Both the position numbers and the translations under genes were made by a program. Under the pieces are notes generated by a model that saw only the letters and a list, made by a program, of their open reading frames with translations, was not told where the DNA came from and did not search any database. From the NCBI RefSeq assembly GCF_963576675.1, contig NC_088918.1, positions 56,997,501-57,061,500 on the forward strand: a stretch of 64,000 nt of DNA. Direction: 5' to 3'. This DNA comes from Euphorbia lathyris. Taxonomy: Eukaryota; Streptophyta; Magnoliopsida; Malpighiales; Euphorbiaceae. Numbering within the stretch: position 1 is the stretch's first letter; the number at the start of each line of letters is the position of its first letter. Positions 21,731 to 33,392 of this stretch are shown here, one piece after another.

Positions 21731-24480
21731 TTACTGACTTGGGGGATCCTGGAAGTGAACAGTATCGATCTTCCTTGTGTGATCATTCTCTAAATATGGT
21801 TTTAATCTTTGCCCGTTCACCTTAAAAGGATCACCCCCGTATTTGAAAATTTCAACAGCTCCATGTGCAAATACACGGTTTACAATGAATGGTCCTGACC
21901 ATCTTGACTTGAGCTTTCCTGGAAATAGCCTCAATCGTGAATTGTATAGAAGGACGTTTTGTCCCTCATGAAACACCTTGTTCATGAGCTTTTTGTCATG
22001 CCACTACTTGGTCCTGGCTTTGTAATTCACCGCATTTTCGTATGAGAACAGTCTGAATTCCTCCATTTCGCTCAGTTGTAAACTTCTCTGTTCACCAACA
22101 GCCTGCGTCTCAAAATTTAAAAATGTTAACGCCCAAAATGCGCGGTGTTCCATTTCCACCGGCAAGTGACAAGATTTCCCGTATAACAACCGAAACGGAG
22201 ACATTCCAATCGGTGTTTTATAAGCGGTACGATATGCCCATAGAGCATCATCGAGCTTGTTTGCCCAATCCTTCCGAGAGTTGCCAACAGTTTTCTCTAA
22301 GATTCTTTTTATTTCTCTATTGGAGATCTCCACCTGTCCACTGGTTTGTGGATGGTATGGTGTGGCAACCCTGTGTGAGACTCTAAGTTTTCCCATTAAT
22401 TTTTCAAATTTCGCATTACAGAAGTGGGTCCCTTGATCATTGATGATCGCTCGCGGGACCCCGAATCTGGCAAACAGTCTTTTCAGAAATTTGACTACCA
22501 CACGGGCGTCATTGGTGGGACTAGCTATTGCTTCGACCCACTTGCTCACATAATCCACAGCCACTAAGATGTATTTATTCCATTGGGAAGTTGGGAATGG
22601 TCCCATAAAATCTATGCCCCAGATGTCAAAAATTTCACACACAACTATGTTGTTTAGGGGCATAGCATTTCGAGCCGAAATGTTTCCAGTTTGTTGGCAC
22701 TCATTGCAAGTTCCAACGAATGCATTAGCATCCTTAAAAAGAGTGGGCCAGAAGAAACCTGATTGGAGAACCTTTGTCGCGGTACGGCTTGCACTATGGT
22801 GTCCTCCAGCTTCACGGTTATGACAGTGGCTTAGAACATCCTGTCCTTCTTCTTGCGATATGCATCTTCGAATGATTTGGTCCGCGCACAACCTGAAAAG
22901 GTAAGGGTCATCCCAAAAGTAATATTTGATTTCGGAGAAAAACTTCCTTTTTTGATTCGTGGTTAGGTTGTGTGGTTTGAGCGAAGTTGCAAGGTAATTA
23001 GCTATATCGGTGAACCATGGCGCAGACTGTGCCGCATATAGATGCTCGTCAGGAAACCTTTCAACGATTTCTGCTTGTTCAAACCTGCCTTTGTGAACTA
23101 TCCTTGACAAATGATCTGCTGCAACATTCTCCGTTCCCTTTTTATCCTTAATTTCCAAATCGAACTCCTGAAGTAATAGCAACCATCGGATCAACCTTGG
23201 CTTAGCATCCTTTTTCGCGAACAAGTATCGCAACGCTGCGTGATCTGTGTGAACAATCACCCTGGATAAGACCAAGTAGGGCCTGAATTTGTCGAAAGCA
23301 TACACAACCGCCAGAAGTTCCTTCTCGGTAGTTGTATAGTTTTGCTGGGCCTCGTTCAATGTCTTGCTGGCATAGTAGATAGGTCAAAACTTCTTCTCAA
23401 TCCTCTATCCAAGAACAGCTCCCACACAAGTGTCACTTGCGTCGCACATCATTTCAAAAGGTTGCTCCCAATCTGGTCCTGCCAGTATAGGTGAGTTGAT
23501 CAGCTTAGTCTTCAAGAGCTCAAAGGCCTTCAAACAGTCTGCATTGAAAGAGAACTCGGCTTCCTTATGGAGTAGGGCTGACAATGGGAGTGCAATCTTT
23601 GAAAAATCTTTTATAAACCGGCGATAAAACCCTGCGTGCCCCAAAAAACTTCTCACATCTTTGACGTTTGTAGGCACAGCCAGCTTCTCGATTACTTCCA
23701 CTTTTGCCTTGTCCACTTCCATTCCTTTCTCGGAAATTTTATGCCCTAGGACAATTCCTCTAGTGACCATGAAATGGCACTTTTCCCAGTTCAAGACTAA
23801 GTTAGTCTCCTTGCATCGCGCGAGCACCGCTTCAAGGTTGTTCAGACAGCTATCAAATGAGCTTCCATAGACCGAGAAGTCATCCATAAATATTTCCACA
23901 GTCCGCTCCACCATGTCATGAAAAATAGACATCATACATCTCTGAAAAGTGGCAGGAGCGTTGCACAGTCCGAAAGGCATCTTTCTGTAAGCATAAGTCC
24001 CATACGGACATGTGAACGTGGTTTTCTCCTGGTCCTCGCAATGAATTGCGATTTGGTTATATCCTGAATACCCATCAAGAAAACAATAGAATGCGTAGCC
24101 CGCTAGTCTTTCTAACATCTGGTCAATGAAGGGTAAGGGGAAATGGTCCTTCTTTGTGGCTTCATTAAGCTTTCTGTAGTCGACACAAACTCTCCACCCT
24201 GTTATTGTTCTTGTGGGTACTAGCTCGTCCTTCTCATTTAGGACTACGGTTGTTCCTCCTTTCTTTGGCACAACGTGAACAGGGCTTGTCCACACACTAT
24301 CAGATATTGGGTAGATAATGCCAGCATCGAGAAGCTTGATCACCTCCTTTCTCACAACCTCCTTCATGTGGGGATTGAGCCTTCGTTGCGGCTGAACAGT
24401 TGGTATGTGGTCCTTTTCCATCAAGATTCTATGAACACAGACTGCAGGGGTAATTCCTTTGATGTCATCTATTTTCCATG
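21731..24480 (-). pseudogene. Athila reverse transcriptase, RNase H and integrase
   Basis: The RT part (24424-23405) has KLNEATKKDHFPLPF, PFGLCNAPATFQRCM and the active-site block IFMDDFSVYG. RNase H follows ([33 protein letters not shown]). Integrase has the HHCC zinc domain ([11 protein letters not shown] … CNECQ). Its DDE core is D in [10 protein letters not shown] in INDQGTHFC and E in [10 protein letters not shown], followed by the C-terminal WSGPFIV. Stops in frame: TAG 23405-23407, TGA 23384-23386, TAG 22004-22006. Apart from these single codons the frame is open for 2.7 kb, so decay is recent. Confidence 0.9.
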
Positions 24481-27138
24481 CTATTCACTCTTGTTTCTTC
24501 GCAAGACCGCCATTAGTTGCGCCTTTTGGTCAGGAGTTAATTTTGATGATATGATGACAGGACTTCCGCTGGGTGGTTCAAGGAAAGCGTACTCGAGATG
24601 TTCAGGAAATGGCTTCAATTCTGGCTTAGACACAGGCACAGTTGGTACCTCTGGTGGTTCTTGATGAGTTGGAACAGCAGGGTCTGACGGAGGTGTTGGA
24701 AAGTTGCTTTCAATGGAACAGCCTGTTCCCTCACATATGTTCACCTCTCTCCCCAATAAAGTTTCTAATGTGTCCTGTTCCTGCAAAGTAGTAAGACTCT
24801 GAAAATCATCTAAGAAACAACATGTGTCATCATTATTATTCGCACGCCTCATTGCTTCATTCATTTTAAATATGACTTCCTCACCATTTATCCTTAAAAA
24901 TAACTTTCCCTCTCCTACATCTATCAATGCTTTTCCTGTCGCTAGAAATGGTCTACCTAGGATAATAGGGACATGCAAATCTTCATCAATGTCCATTATA
25001 ATGAAATCAACGGGCAAAATGAATTTTCCTACTTGGACTAACACGTCTTCCACTACTCCCCTAGGATAGCATACAGAACGATCAACTAATTGAATTGACA
25101 TACGAATGGGTTGTGGTTCTCCTAACCCGAGTTGTGCATATACAGAATACGGCATTAGGTTTATGCTAGCTCCTAGGTCGCAAAGTGCATTTTCAATAGT
25201 CAGCTTTCCAATTGAACAAGGAATCGAAAAACTCCCTGGATCTTTTAGCTTCTTTGGAAGCTGCTGCTTGTTTTGGAGTATGGACGAACAGTCTCTGTTG
25301 AGTTGTATCATGGAAATGTTCTCCAGTTTCTTCTTGTTCGATAGGATATCTTTGAGGAACTTTGCATATGTTGGCATCTGCGCCAGTGCTTCCACAAAAG
25401 GTATGTTGATATGCAGTTTCCTCAAAGTGTCCAACACTTTAGAATTCTGCTCCTCCAACTTCTTGTTGATTAGCCGCATTGGATATGGCATAGGTGGGAC
25501 ATACGGCTGTGGTGGTTTACATGCTCTTTCCTTCTCTTGATCTGGCTTACTTGCTTGGTTAGCCTTCCTCGTTTCTTCATTACCAGGAACAACTTGTTCC
25601 AGTTCCCCTTCAGCTTCTTTGGATGTTCCTGCACGCTCAGCATCCTTATTAGATAAAACTACTGGTTGAGTTTCCTTACCAGACCTTAAGGTGATTGCCA
25701 TGACATCGCCTTTAGGATTTGGCTCAGTATTGCTCGGCATTATCCCCTTTCCTTTTGATGTGGACGCGGCGATCTGGTGGACTTGTGTTTCCAGATTCTT
25801 GATCGATGCCTGCGTCTGTTTCATGAACTGCATCATCATTGTTTTCATATCTGGTTCGACTTCTTCCTTTTGTGGCACAGGTTGCTTATAATGGTGCTGA
25901 GGTTGTCTTTGGTAATGTCCTCCTTGCTGTTGTTGATACCTCGGCTGATCTTGATACTATGGTGGTCCCTGTTGGTCTGGTTGACCGGTCCATCCAAAAT
26001 TTGGATGGTTCCTGGTTTCAGAGTTGTAGGTGTTAGAATAATGGTTGGGCTGATTCCTCTGATTGTACCCTGCGTAGTCGCATTGAGCCCGTGTGCCTTT
26101 TCCTTGCTTAACTCCAGGACAGTTGATATTGAAATGAGCTCCTCCGCAAAAACCACAACTTTCATTGAATGGTGGTTCACTAAATGGCGGTTCATTGTGA
26201 ACGGACGAGACATTTATCTTTTCCAGCTGCCGAGTAAGCTGTTCTACTTGGCTTGTTAGTTTTGACATGACATCCTCGTTTCCTGTCCTTTTTCCTTCAC
26301 TTCTTGACGAATGCCAGTTGTAACTCGTGCTGACCACTTTCTCTATTAGGTCATATAAAGCTTGTGGCTCTAGATCTTCTGGGTTACCATTCGCGATAGA
26401 TTCGATCTGGATTTTGTAAACGTTGGTCGCGCCATTGTAAAAATTCTGCATTTGCATCCACATAGGGATACCATGATTTGGCACCCTTCTGAGCAGCTCC
26501 TTGTATCTTTCCCATGCTTCCGCCAGCGACTCATCTTCGTCCTGTATGAAGCGTGACACTTCATTTCGTAGCTTGATGGCTTGTCGAGGAGGAAAATACT
26601 TCATCAGAAAAGCTCTTGCCATCTCTTCCTAACTCGTGATCGTTCCAGGCTGTAAATTTCGCAGCCATGTTTTTGCTTTATCCCTCAGTGAAAAAGGAAA
26701 CAACTTCAATCTGATCACGTCATCAGATACACCTCTGTTCGACCTGAATGTGTTGCACGAGGTGATGAATTCTTGAAGATGCCCATTAGGATCTTCAGAT
26801 TGAAACCCATTAAATTGTACCGAGGCTTGGATCATTTGTATCATGGACCCTTTTACTTCGAACATGTTGTTTCCCTCGTTGGGAAATACGATACACGATG
26901 AGTGTCCCTCGGTAGTTGGCCTAGAGTAGTCTCTGATTCTCATAACAGGAGGGTTATTATTTTCTCCTTCCTCTTCTTGGTTTGGTGGAACTTGCTGTTC
27001 TGGTCCTTCACTTCCAGCCATTCTTCTCTCTCTTTGCCTTTCTCTCTGTCTAGCACGTCGAGCTCCCGCTCTATTTCGTCTACATGTTCTCTCTAATTCG
27101 AGATCGATAGGAAAAACAGGAGGTGCAGCTCTACGCAT
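24481..27138 (-). pseudogene. Athila gag-protease
   Basis: The first ATG in frame is at 27138. The order is an Arg-rich N-terminus (27100-27010), the capsid-like retrotransposon gag domain (GFQSEDPNGHLQEF and LFPFSLRDKAKTWLRNL, 26800-26640, continuing FLMKYFPPRQ), and a zinc knuckle CGFCGGAHFNINC (C-x2-C-x3-H-x4-C, about 26155-26117). A long linker follows, then the retropepsin region with DLGASINLMPYSVY (about 25175-25130) and IILGRPFLATG. Two in-frame TAG stops at 26629-26631 and 25957-25959 break it, and a 1-nt loss near 24484 puts pol into another frame. In Athila gag and pol are normally one frame. Confidence 0.88.
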
Positions 27139-27235
27139 AAACGGAAAATGACTTATTTGTTCCTGCACGCCTTAAGACACAGATTAAAAACACCCTGTTT
27201 TACAGAAATTTCAGCTATAAATTTGTTGCTCTCAA

Positions 27236-27253
27236 TCCCCGGCAACGGCGCTA
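27236..27253 (-). other. Athila primer-binding site (tRNA-Asp type)
   Basis: Minus strand TAGCGCCGTTGCCGGGGA, one base off the TGGCGCCGTTGCCGGGGA form common in Athila elements. It lies 6 nt from the LTR end. Confidence 0.8.
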
Positions 27254-27259
27254 AAAACT

Positions 27260-28534
27260 TGTTGTCCTTAGATGAAACTCTAGCAAGTGCACTAGATACA
27301 AGTAATAAAGTGATAAGTGAGTATCGTCTCCACAGGGATTGTGATTCAAATCAATATCGGAAATCGTTGCTAAACAGTGTGTGTTACAACAGTGTCTTCC
27401 TTTATGGTTGATTGTTTAATATTGGTTGTTTAATGACTCAGGTAGAATGATAAAACAATGAAATGAGGTTACTTTGCAAAGATTTTAGGGAATAGAACAG
27501 GCTCGACATAACCGAACACGGTGTGCTACGTCTTACAACATTCCATGAATAAAAGACAATGCCAATGAAGCCAAAGTATCAGTTTTGAAGTGAGTATGAG
27601 TCAACTGTCGTGTGTTCTCAAACTCCTAAGATTTACTAACATCTTTAGCATCCTAAAGATGCGTTCTTTCTAGCATTAAGAGCAAAACTGCATTTCTAGA
27701 TGAGAAAACCCTTGACACAACCTTCTAACTTGTCAGCTTCGAAGTTGAGAGATCAATAGAGATATCGGTGAAGATGAAAGCAGTGTCCTATCATTCATCT
27801 AACACATACATACATGCTTGAGCAAGAAAGTTAAATCCTCATTGACCACGACATTGGCAAAACACTAAATATTCATAAAAAACGTTGTAAAGCTTACATC
27901 ACCGGGCCGGCCAGGCCGTGCCCGTTCAAAATGTCTACTCACTCATATCGAGCAGTGAGCAGAAGAGGATTCCTGATACAGCTTGAGACTCCATGAGAGC
28001 TCCCTTCTTCCTTCTATTCTACTTTTCTAAAAACAAAACTAAAAATATCTGATACTGATCCTTCTCTGCTTTTCCTATTTAAAGGGAAAAGACAGAGACC
28101 CCAAAATCGGTACAACTTTCGTACCCTTTTCTACAAACTAAGTCAACTACCTACTACACTTAAAATAAACTAAAATGATTAACTTTAAATTAACCCTTGA
28201 ACACTCAAGGGGGTGAGACTTCAAATCATCTTGCTTCTTTAGGCAATCCCATCGCCACACAGTTTCACCTGCCGCTCTGCCACTTTCCTGCCACTGCCAC
28301 CAACGATCTGTCGCTGTCCGTCATTGGATAATCCGGCGTTTGACCGCTAGATACAAGTAAGGCTCCACTCCTCATTGGCATTAGCGAAACAAGCTGTTTC
28401 CAACGAGTTTAGCATTTTTCTTTGCTTATCTGCACAAGGACATTAATTAGCTCTTATTCCTTACAAAATGATATAAAAATACCCGAATTCCCTTATAAAT
28501 TATTTGTTAAACTTAGTCAATTTCATGCCTAACA
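27260..28534 (-). repeat. Athila 5' LTR
   Basis: 1275 bp, same termini as the 3' LTR, and about 98% identical to it. The inner end is followed by the PBS. Confidence 0.92.
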
Positions 28535-28539
28535 TTTAG

Positions 28540-29608
28540 CCATAATAACTTTTAGGCGTTTGACAGTTTGGAGTGTGGGTGCTGCCTTTCTCTTCTTTCC
28601 TTTACCGGTCGGCTCAGCTTCCTCTTCAGCTTCAGTCACCGCATCCTTTCCTTTCTTTGATTTAAAAGGAAGACTGTGTGCAAGTTTAGTGAGGTCCTCA
28701 ATGGTGATTTCTGTCCCTAATATGCTTTCCTCATTCTTAAAGCTGACTCTGTAATCCCTAAGGATTTCGGTGATGAGTGAGCCCAATCTAAGTGCTCCAG
28801 TGCTTCGTTGCATAGCCCCGATCAGGAACACAGGCATGTTCAAGGGTTGATAGTTGAGCATATTCCATAAGAAGCATTGCTCGAAGTTGGAGGCAGAGGA
28901 TGTGGAGTTGACCTTTGCATAGATGTAGTTGGTCAGTAAGTAGTGGGCGTGCCTCTAATGCTGAGTAAGCGAAGTGCAAGAGACTTCCGCTACATGCCCT
29001 TCAGGTTTACAGAAGGTAGCGGTGTACTTAACCTTTTTGTAGTCATTTGTTCTTCTCAACTCAGCTCCCTCGTCCTTCAAATCTAAAAGAGTAGCTAAAT
29101 ATGAGCGGTCGATGATGACTTGCTTCTTGTTGACATAAGTGACCATAAAATCAATATCGTCCGTGGCAACCAGCATATTGGAGTAGAACTCAGTTACAAG
29201 CCTTGGGTAGGTCAGCCCGTTTAGGGAGAATAGTTTGGTCCATCCGTTCTTGGATATCCAGTCACTATAAGGTTTCACCGTTTCTACGAAGCTTTTCGAG
29301 AACCATCGTGAAGCTACAACGTCTAAGCCTTCAACATCAGAATATACGGATCGAAAGGTTCTCTCCTCAGTTTCCTCAGTTTTCTTACCGTTGTCCTTCT
29401 TCTTTTTCTTAGAAGGAGTTGAGTGCTCAGTGTGAGGATCAACACCCAGAATGCTGACCTCGTCCATGGGTTGGTCATGCTGACCATGTCCAGTATTGGC
29501 CTCATCTTCTGGAGTATCAACATACTGTTGCTCAGGTGGGGAGATAGGATTGATGTCTGAGCGATTATCCTCATATTGGTCATCAGAGAGATTCTGGGAA
29601 TCAGACAT
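28540..29608 (-). pseudogene. Sirevirus extra ORF, N-terminal part (plant transposon protein-like domain)
   Basis: The ATG at 29608 begins an acidic region, then a Lys-rich stretch (KKKKKDNGKK, 29405-29376). A globular domain follows with SRWFSKSF, YSDWISKNGWTKLFSLNGLTYPRLVTEFYSNML and IDRSYLATLLDL (29345-29075), then FLIGAMQRSTGALRLGSLITEIL (28826-28758). This layout matches the domain annotated in plant proteomes as 'putative plant transposon protein', which sits at retroelements; I assign it with moderate confidence. A TAG at 28955-28957 breaks the frame. The ORF ends at the Athila insertion (28535) and resumes at 16892. Its own TATA box lies upstream. Confidence 0.75.
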
Positions 29609-29718
29609 GGTGTTCTTGAGAGTTTCTTTAAGAAGATTTGAATTTCAGAAGTTTAGAGAGAATGAAGGTTTGAGTGCGAATTTCGAGCGTAGAGAGTGAA
29701 TAGTGAGAAAACGTTCAC

Positions 29719-29726
29719 TATTTATA
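29719..29726 (-). promoter_or_regulatory. TATA box upstream of the Sirevirus extra ORF
   Basis: TATAAATA on the minus strand, about 115 bp before the ATG at 29608. The interval is a C/T- and A-rich, ATG-free leader like a plant 5' UTR. It suggests that the extra ORF is transcribed separately rather than only from the LTR. Confidence 0.65.
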
Positions 29727-30129
29727 GACGATGAATGATGACTTGATAGGTTGGATGGAACGGTGGGTATTTGAACCGTCGAAAGTCAGTTATTACTGAC
29801 ATTAATTTCGAGAAACGGCGCGTGCTATTACTAATGATGACGCTTACGTCATCCTATAGGCTACTTAATGCGTGTGCTAGTATTAATTCTACAACGGATC
29901 TCTTACTCAGCGCTAAGAATGTCATACGTTTGGTATTCTGAGTAGTCAGTTTTACGTAGTATAATTACTCATGTGCTTAGTAACTCAGCTTAAGATAAAC
30001 AATCAGTGTGTACATCTACTCAGCATGGGGGATTTCATATCATGTCATACTCAGCATGCAATAGTTACTAATTTAGCACAAATCACTCAGCATGGTAATC
30101 ACTCAACGTTTTAATTTAGGCATAGAATT
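29727..30129. other. Noncoding gap between Sirevirus pol and extra ORF
   Basis: About 400 bp, with the short word 'actcagcatg' repeated at about 30019, 30050 and 30087. It contains the presumed upstream promoter region of the extra ORF. Confidence 0.5.
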
Positions 30130-31575
30130 TTATTGAAGAGGATTAAACATACCGATAGCTTCTCTAAGTATGTTGAATTGCTCACGAGCCAGTGGCTTGG
30201 TGAAGATATCAGCAAACTGCTCATCCGTTGGGACATAAGTCAACTTGATCTCTCCTTTGAGTACATGGTCTCTGATGAAATGATGTCTTATGCTGACGTG
30301 CTTCATCCTGCTGTGCTGGATTGGGTTCTTTGATAGGTCAATGGCACTCTTATTGTCACATTTGACTTCAATTGTCTTAGTCTGAATGCCATAATCTTCT
30401 AGCTGTTGCTTAATCCATAGGACTTGAGCAACACAGCTTCCGGCAGCAATGTACTCAGCTTCAGTGGTTGACAGGGCTATTGATGACTGATTCTTACTGA
30501 ACCAAGACACAAGACAGCTTCCAAGGAAGTGACATCCTCCTGAGGTGCTCTTTCGTTCAAGCTTGTCTCGTCCGTAGTCAGCGTCAGTGTATCCAATGAG
30601 TGTGAAAATCACTGAGCCTTGCAAATATCTAAGGATTCTTTTTACAACTATGTAATGAGATTCCTTAGGGTTAGATTGATATCTAGCACAATAACATACT
30701 GAGAACTGAATGTCCGGCCTACTAGCAGTTAAGTAGAGTAGAGAGCCAATCATACCTCGGTACAGTTTGCTGTCTACTGACTTACCATTTTCGTCAGCGC
30801 AGAGGACAGTGTCAATGCCCATAGTGGTAGATATTGACTTGCAGTTCTCAAGTTCATACTTCTTCAATATTTCCTTAGCATACTTAGTTTGACTGATAAA
30901 GATGCCATTTTTCCCTTTTTTGATTTGAAGGCCAAGCAAGAAGTTGAGTTCTCCCATCATTGACATTTCAAACTCAGTCTGCATCTGCTTACTAAATTCC
31001 TTGCACATGGACTCATTAGTGGCACCAAAAATAATGTCATCAACATATATCTGAGCTAGTAGGGTATCTTTACCCTTCCTCTTAATGAATAAGGTTGTAT
31101 CAGCTTTACCTCTGACATAATTTGTAGTCAGTAGGAAACTAGTCAGCCTCTCATACCAAGCATGTGGTGCTTGCTTGAGACCATACAGAGCCTTTTAAAG
31201 TTTATAAATGTGGTTTGGGAACTTGGGATCCTCAAACCCTGGAGGCTGATTAACATAGACTTCCTCGTTTATAACTCCATTAAGGAATGCACTCTTAACA
31301 TCCATTTGAAATAATTTAAAGTTCATATAACTTGCATATGCACATAAAATTCTTATAGCCTCTAGCCTTGCCACTGGGGCGAAGGTCTCACCGTAGTCAA
31401 TACCTTCTTGCTGACTATAGCCCTGAGCTACTAGTCTTGTTTTGTTCCTGACCACGTTCCCTTGTTCATCTAGCTTGTTGCAGAAGACCCATCTTGTTCC
31501 TATGGTCTTTTGGCTTCTTGGATTTGGCACTAAGTCCCATACTTCATTTCTTCTTAACTAATCAAGTTCTTCTTG
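30130..31575 (-). pseudogene. Sirevirus reverse transcriptase and RNase H
   Basis: Minus-strand copia RT starts with [27 protein letters not shown] and [12 protein letters not shown], has [10 protein letters not shown] (first catalytic Asp) and the active-site block YVDDIIFG (about 31060-31035). It continues into RNase H (SRPDIQFSV, GYTDADYGRD, STTEAEYIAAGSC, ADIFTKPLAREQF) and ends at 30130. Stops: TAG 31558-31560 just upstream and TAA 31195-31197 inside. The region 31195-31008 is open in the same frame, so the domain is otherwise continuous. Confidence 0.9.
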
Positions 31576-32090
31576 CATTGCACTCATCCAGAACTCATCG
31601 TGCTCAGCTTCAGAGAAGTTCTTTGGTTCCTAAACTGAGACGAATGCTACGTTGCTGAGGTATCTCCTGAGTTGATTTCTTGTCATCAGGGTGTTTTCAG
31701 CAGCATCAAGAATGGCACTCTCTGAGTGTCCTCTTGGTATTCTGATCTCTTTTGGTAGAGTGATGTCTTGAGCTGGTTGTGTTTCAACAATCTCTGCAGG
31801 TATAGATTGGTCAGTGAAAAAAATTTGAGTTTCGCTTTTACCTTTGGTCAGCCCTTGAGGTAGTGACTCAGCGGCTGTTTCTTGGTCAGCAGGTGCTGAG
31901 TATGGATCATCCTCAGTCAGCTGCTTGTCTTTTCCTACAGGGTTAGTTTCATCGAACTCAACATGTACTGACTCTTCTAAGACCTGAGTTCATTTATTGA
32001 AAACTCTATATGCTTTGCTGTTTGTTGAGTAGCCTAAAAAGATAGCTTCATCAGCTTTTGAATCAAACTTAGCAAGACTGTCTTTAATAT
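31576..32090 (-). pseudogene. Sirevirus integrase-RT linker
   Basis: The pol frame continues through the integrase C-terminal part (GYSTNSKAYRVFN, near 32025-31990) and a Ser/Glu/Asp-rich linker. Stops: TGA 31990-31992 and TAG 31630-31632. Confidence 0.75.
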
Positions 32091-32909
32091 TTAGAATAAA
32101 CATTTACAGCCGAAGGCACGAAAGTATCCAATGTTGGGTTTTCGTCCTTTCCAAAGTTCGTAAGGAGTCTTCCTTAATATGGGTCTGACTAGAGCCCTAT
32201 TAAGTATGTAGCAAGCTGTGTTGACAGCTTCTCCCCAAAAGTACTTTGGAAGCCTATGCTCACTGAGCATTGTCCTGGCTATTTCAACCAAGGTTCTGTT
32301 TTTCCTCTCAACCACCCCATTCTGTTGAGGCGTTCTAGGAGCAGAAAAATTATGGTCAATGCCGCTGGCTTCACAGAATTCAACAAACTGTTGGTTTTTG
32401 AATTCTCCACCATTATCACTTCGGATGTGAGCTAACTTTAGGTCTTTATCATTTTCAAGTTTTCTTACTAATGTTGAAAACGTCTCAAAGGTTTCATCTT
32501 TGCTACTCAGCAAGATGATCCAAGTGTACCGAGAAAAGTCATCTACAATGACCAAGGAAAATCTACTACCACCCAAGCTCAGCGGCTGGACTGGTCCGAA
32601 GAGGTCCAAGTGTAGCAACTCGAGTGGACGCTTGGTTGAGACAATGTTTTTACTATGAAAAGATGTTTTAGTTTGTTTTCCAGCCTGACAAGCATTGCAT
32701 AATTGATCCTTTTCGAACTTAAGTTCTGGCAGTCTCTCAACTAATTGCTTTCTTGCTAATTTGGCCAGGAGGTCCATGCTTATATGACCAAGTCTCCTGT
32801 GCCATAGCCAGGAATTTTCTTCCTTTGACACTAAGCATACATTTTTCGAAAATTTCTTTTCCAAATTCAGCATAAAGACATTATCAATACGAGGGGCAGT
32901 TAAAATCAA
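32091..32909 (-). pseudogene. Sirevirus integrase
   Basis: The HHCC zinc domain begins at WHRRLGH and continues to CNACQ (about 32805-32690). The DDE core has D in LHLDLFGPV, D in IRSDNGGEF and E in QNGVVERKN. The copia C-terminal part follows with RTPYELW-type wording (KTPYELWKGRKPN). No stop occurs inside this 819-bp stretch. It lies before RT, which fixes the element as Ty1/copia. Confidence 0.93.
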
Positions 32910-33392
32910 TTCATTTGTTTTTCCCTCGAGTATTTTACATCCAGTGTTATCAAATATAACTTTTCTCCCATTATCACATAGCTGAGCTACGCTGAGTAAG
33001 TTATATTTAAGTCCTCTGACTAGGGAGACTGACTCAATAGTAGGATTACCACCAACGGTTCCTGACCCTACTATCTTACCCTTTTTGTTGTCTCCGAAAC
33101 TTACGCTTCCACCTCATTTACGCACAAGTGTGATGAACTGAGTTTCATCACCAGTCATATGCCTCGAGCATGCGCTGTCAATGTACCACATTTTTTACTT
33201 CTCAGCACACCTCAGGCTTACCTGCAATATAGCTAGTTATCTTTAGGTACCCAAGTCTTTTTGGGTCCTTGTTTGTTAGGCTCAGCAGGTAAAGCATCAT
33301 ATTTAATCTTATGACGACACACTTGGACAGTGTGTCCATTTTTCCCACAGAAGTCACAACTGACCTTCCGTTTGGGATATCTCATTGACTGG
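32910..33392 (-). pseudogene. Sirevirus second zinc knuckle and protease
   Basis: Next to the Tat insertion the minus strand encodes CDFCGKNGHTVQVC (C-x2-C-x4-H-x4-C, 33358-33317). The copia protease start WYIDSACSRHMTGD follows (about 33192-33151), with the catalytic DS present but Ala in place of the usual Gly. Stops TAA 33195-33197 and TGA 33114-33116, plus frame changes near 33230, show decay. Confidence 0.82.

Larger units (their letters stand above)
16897..28534 (-). mobile_element. Athila-type Ty3/gypsy retrotransposon nested in the Sirevirus extra ORF
   Basis: It has LTRs of equal length (1275 bp) at both ends, TGTT…AACA termini, a tRNA-Asp-like PBS, gag-protease, RT/RNase H, integrase and a downstream ORF, all on the minus strand. 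The flanks gttag (16892-16896) and tttag (28535-28539) form a 5-bp TSD with one mismatch. By eye there are about 20-25 differences between LTRs (about 98% identity), which implies an insertion within roughly the last million years if usual plant LTR rates apply. Confidence 0.92.
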
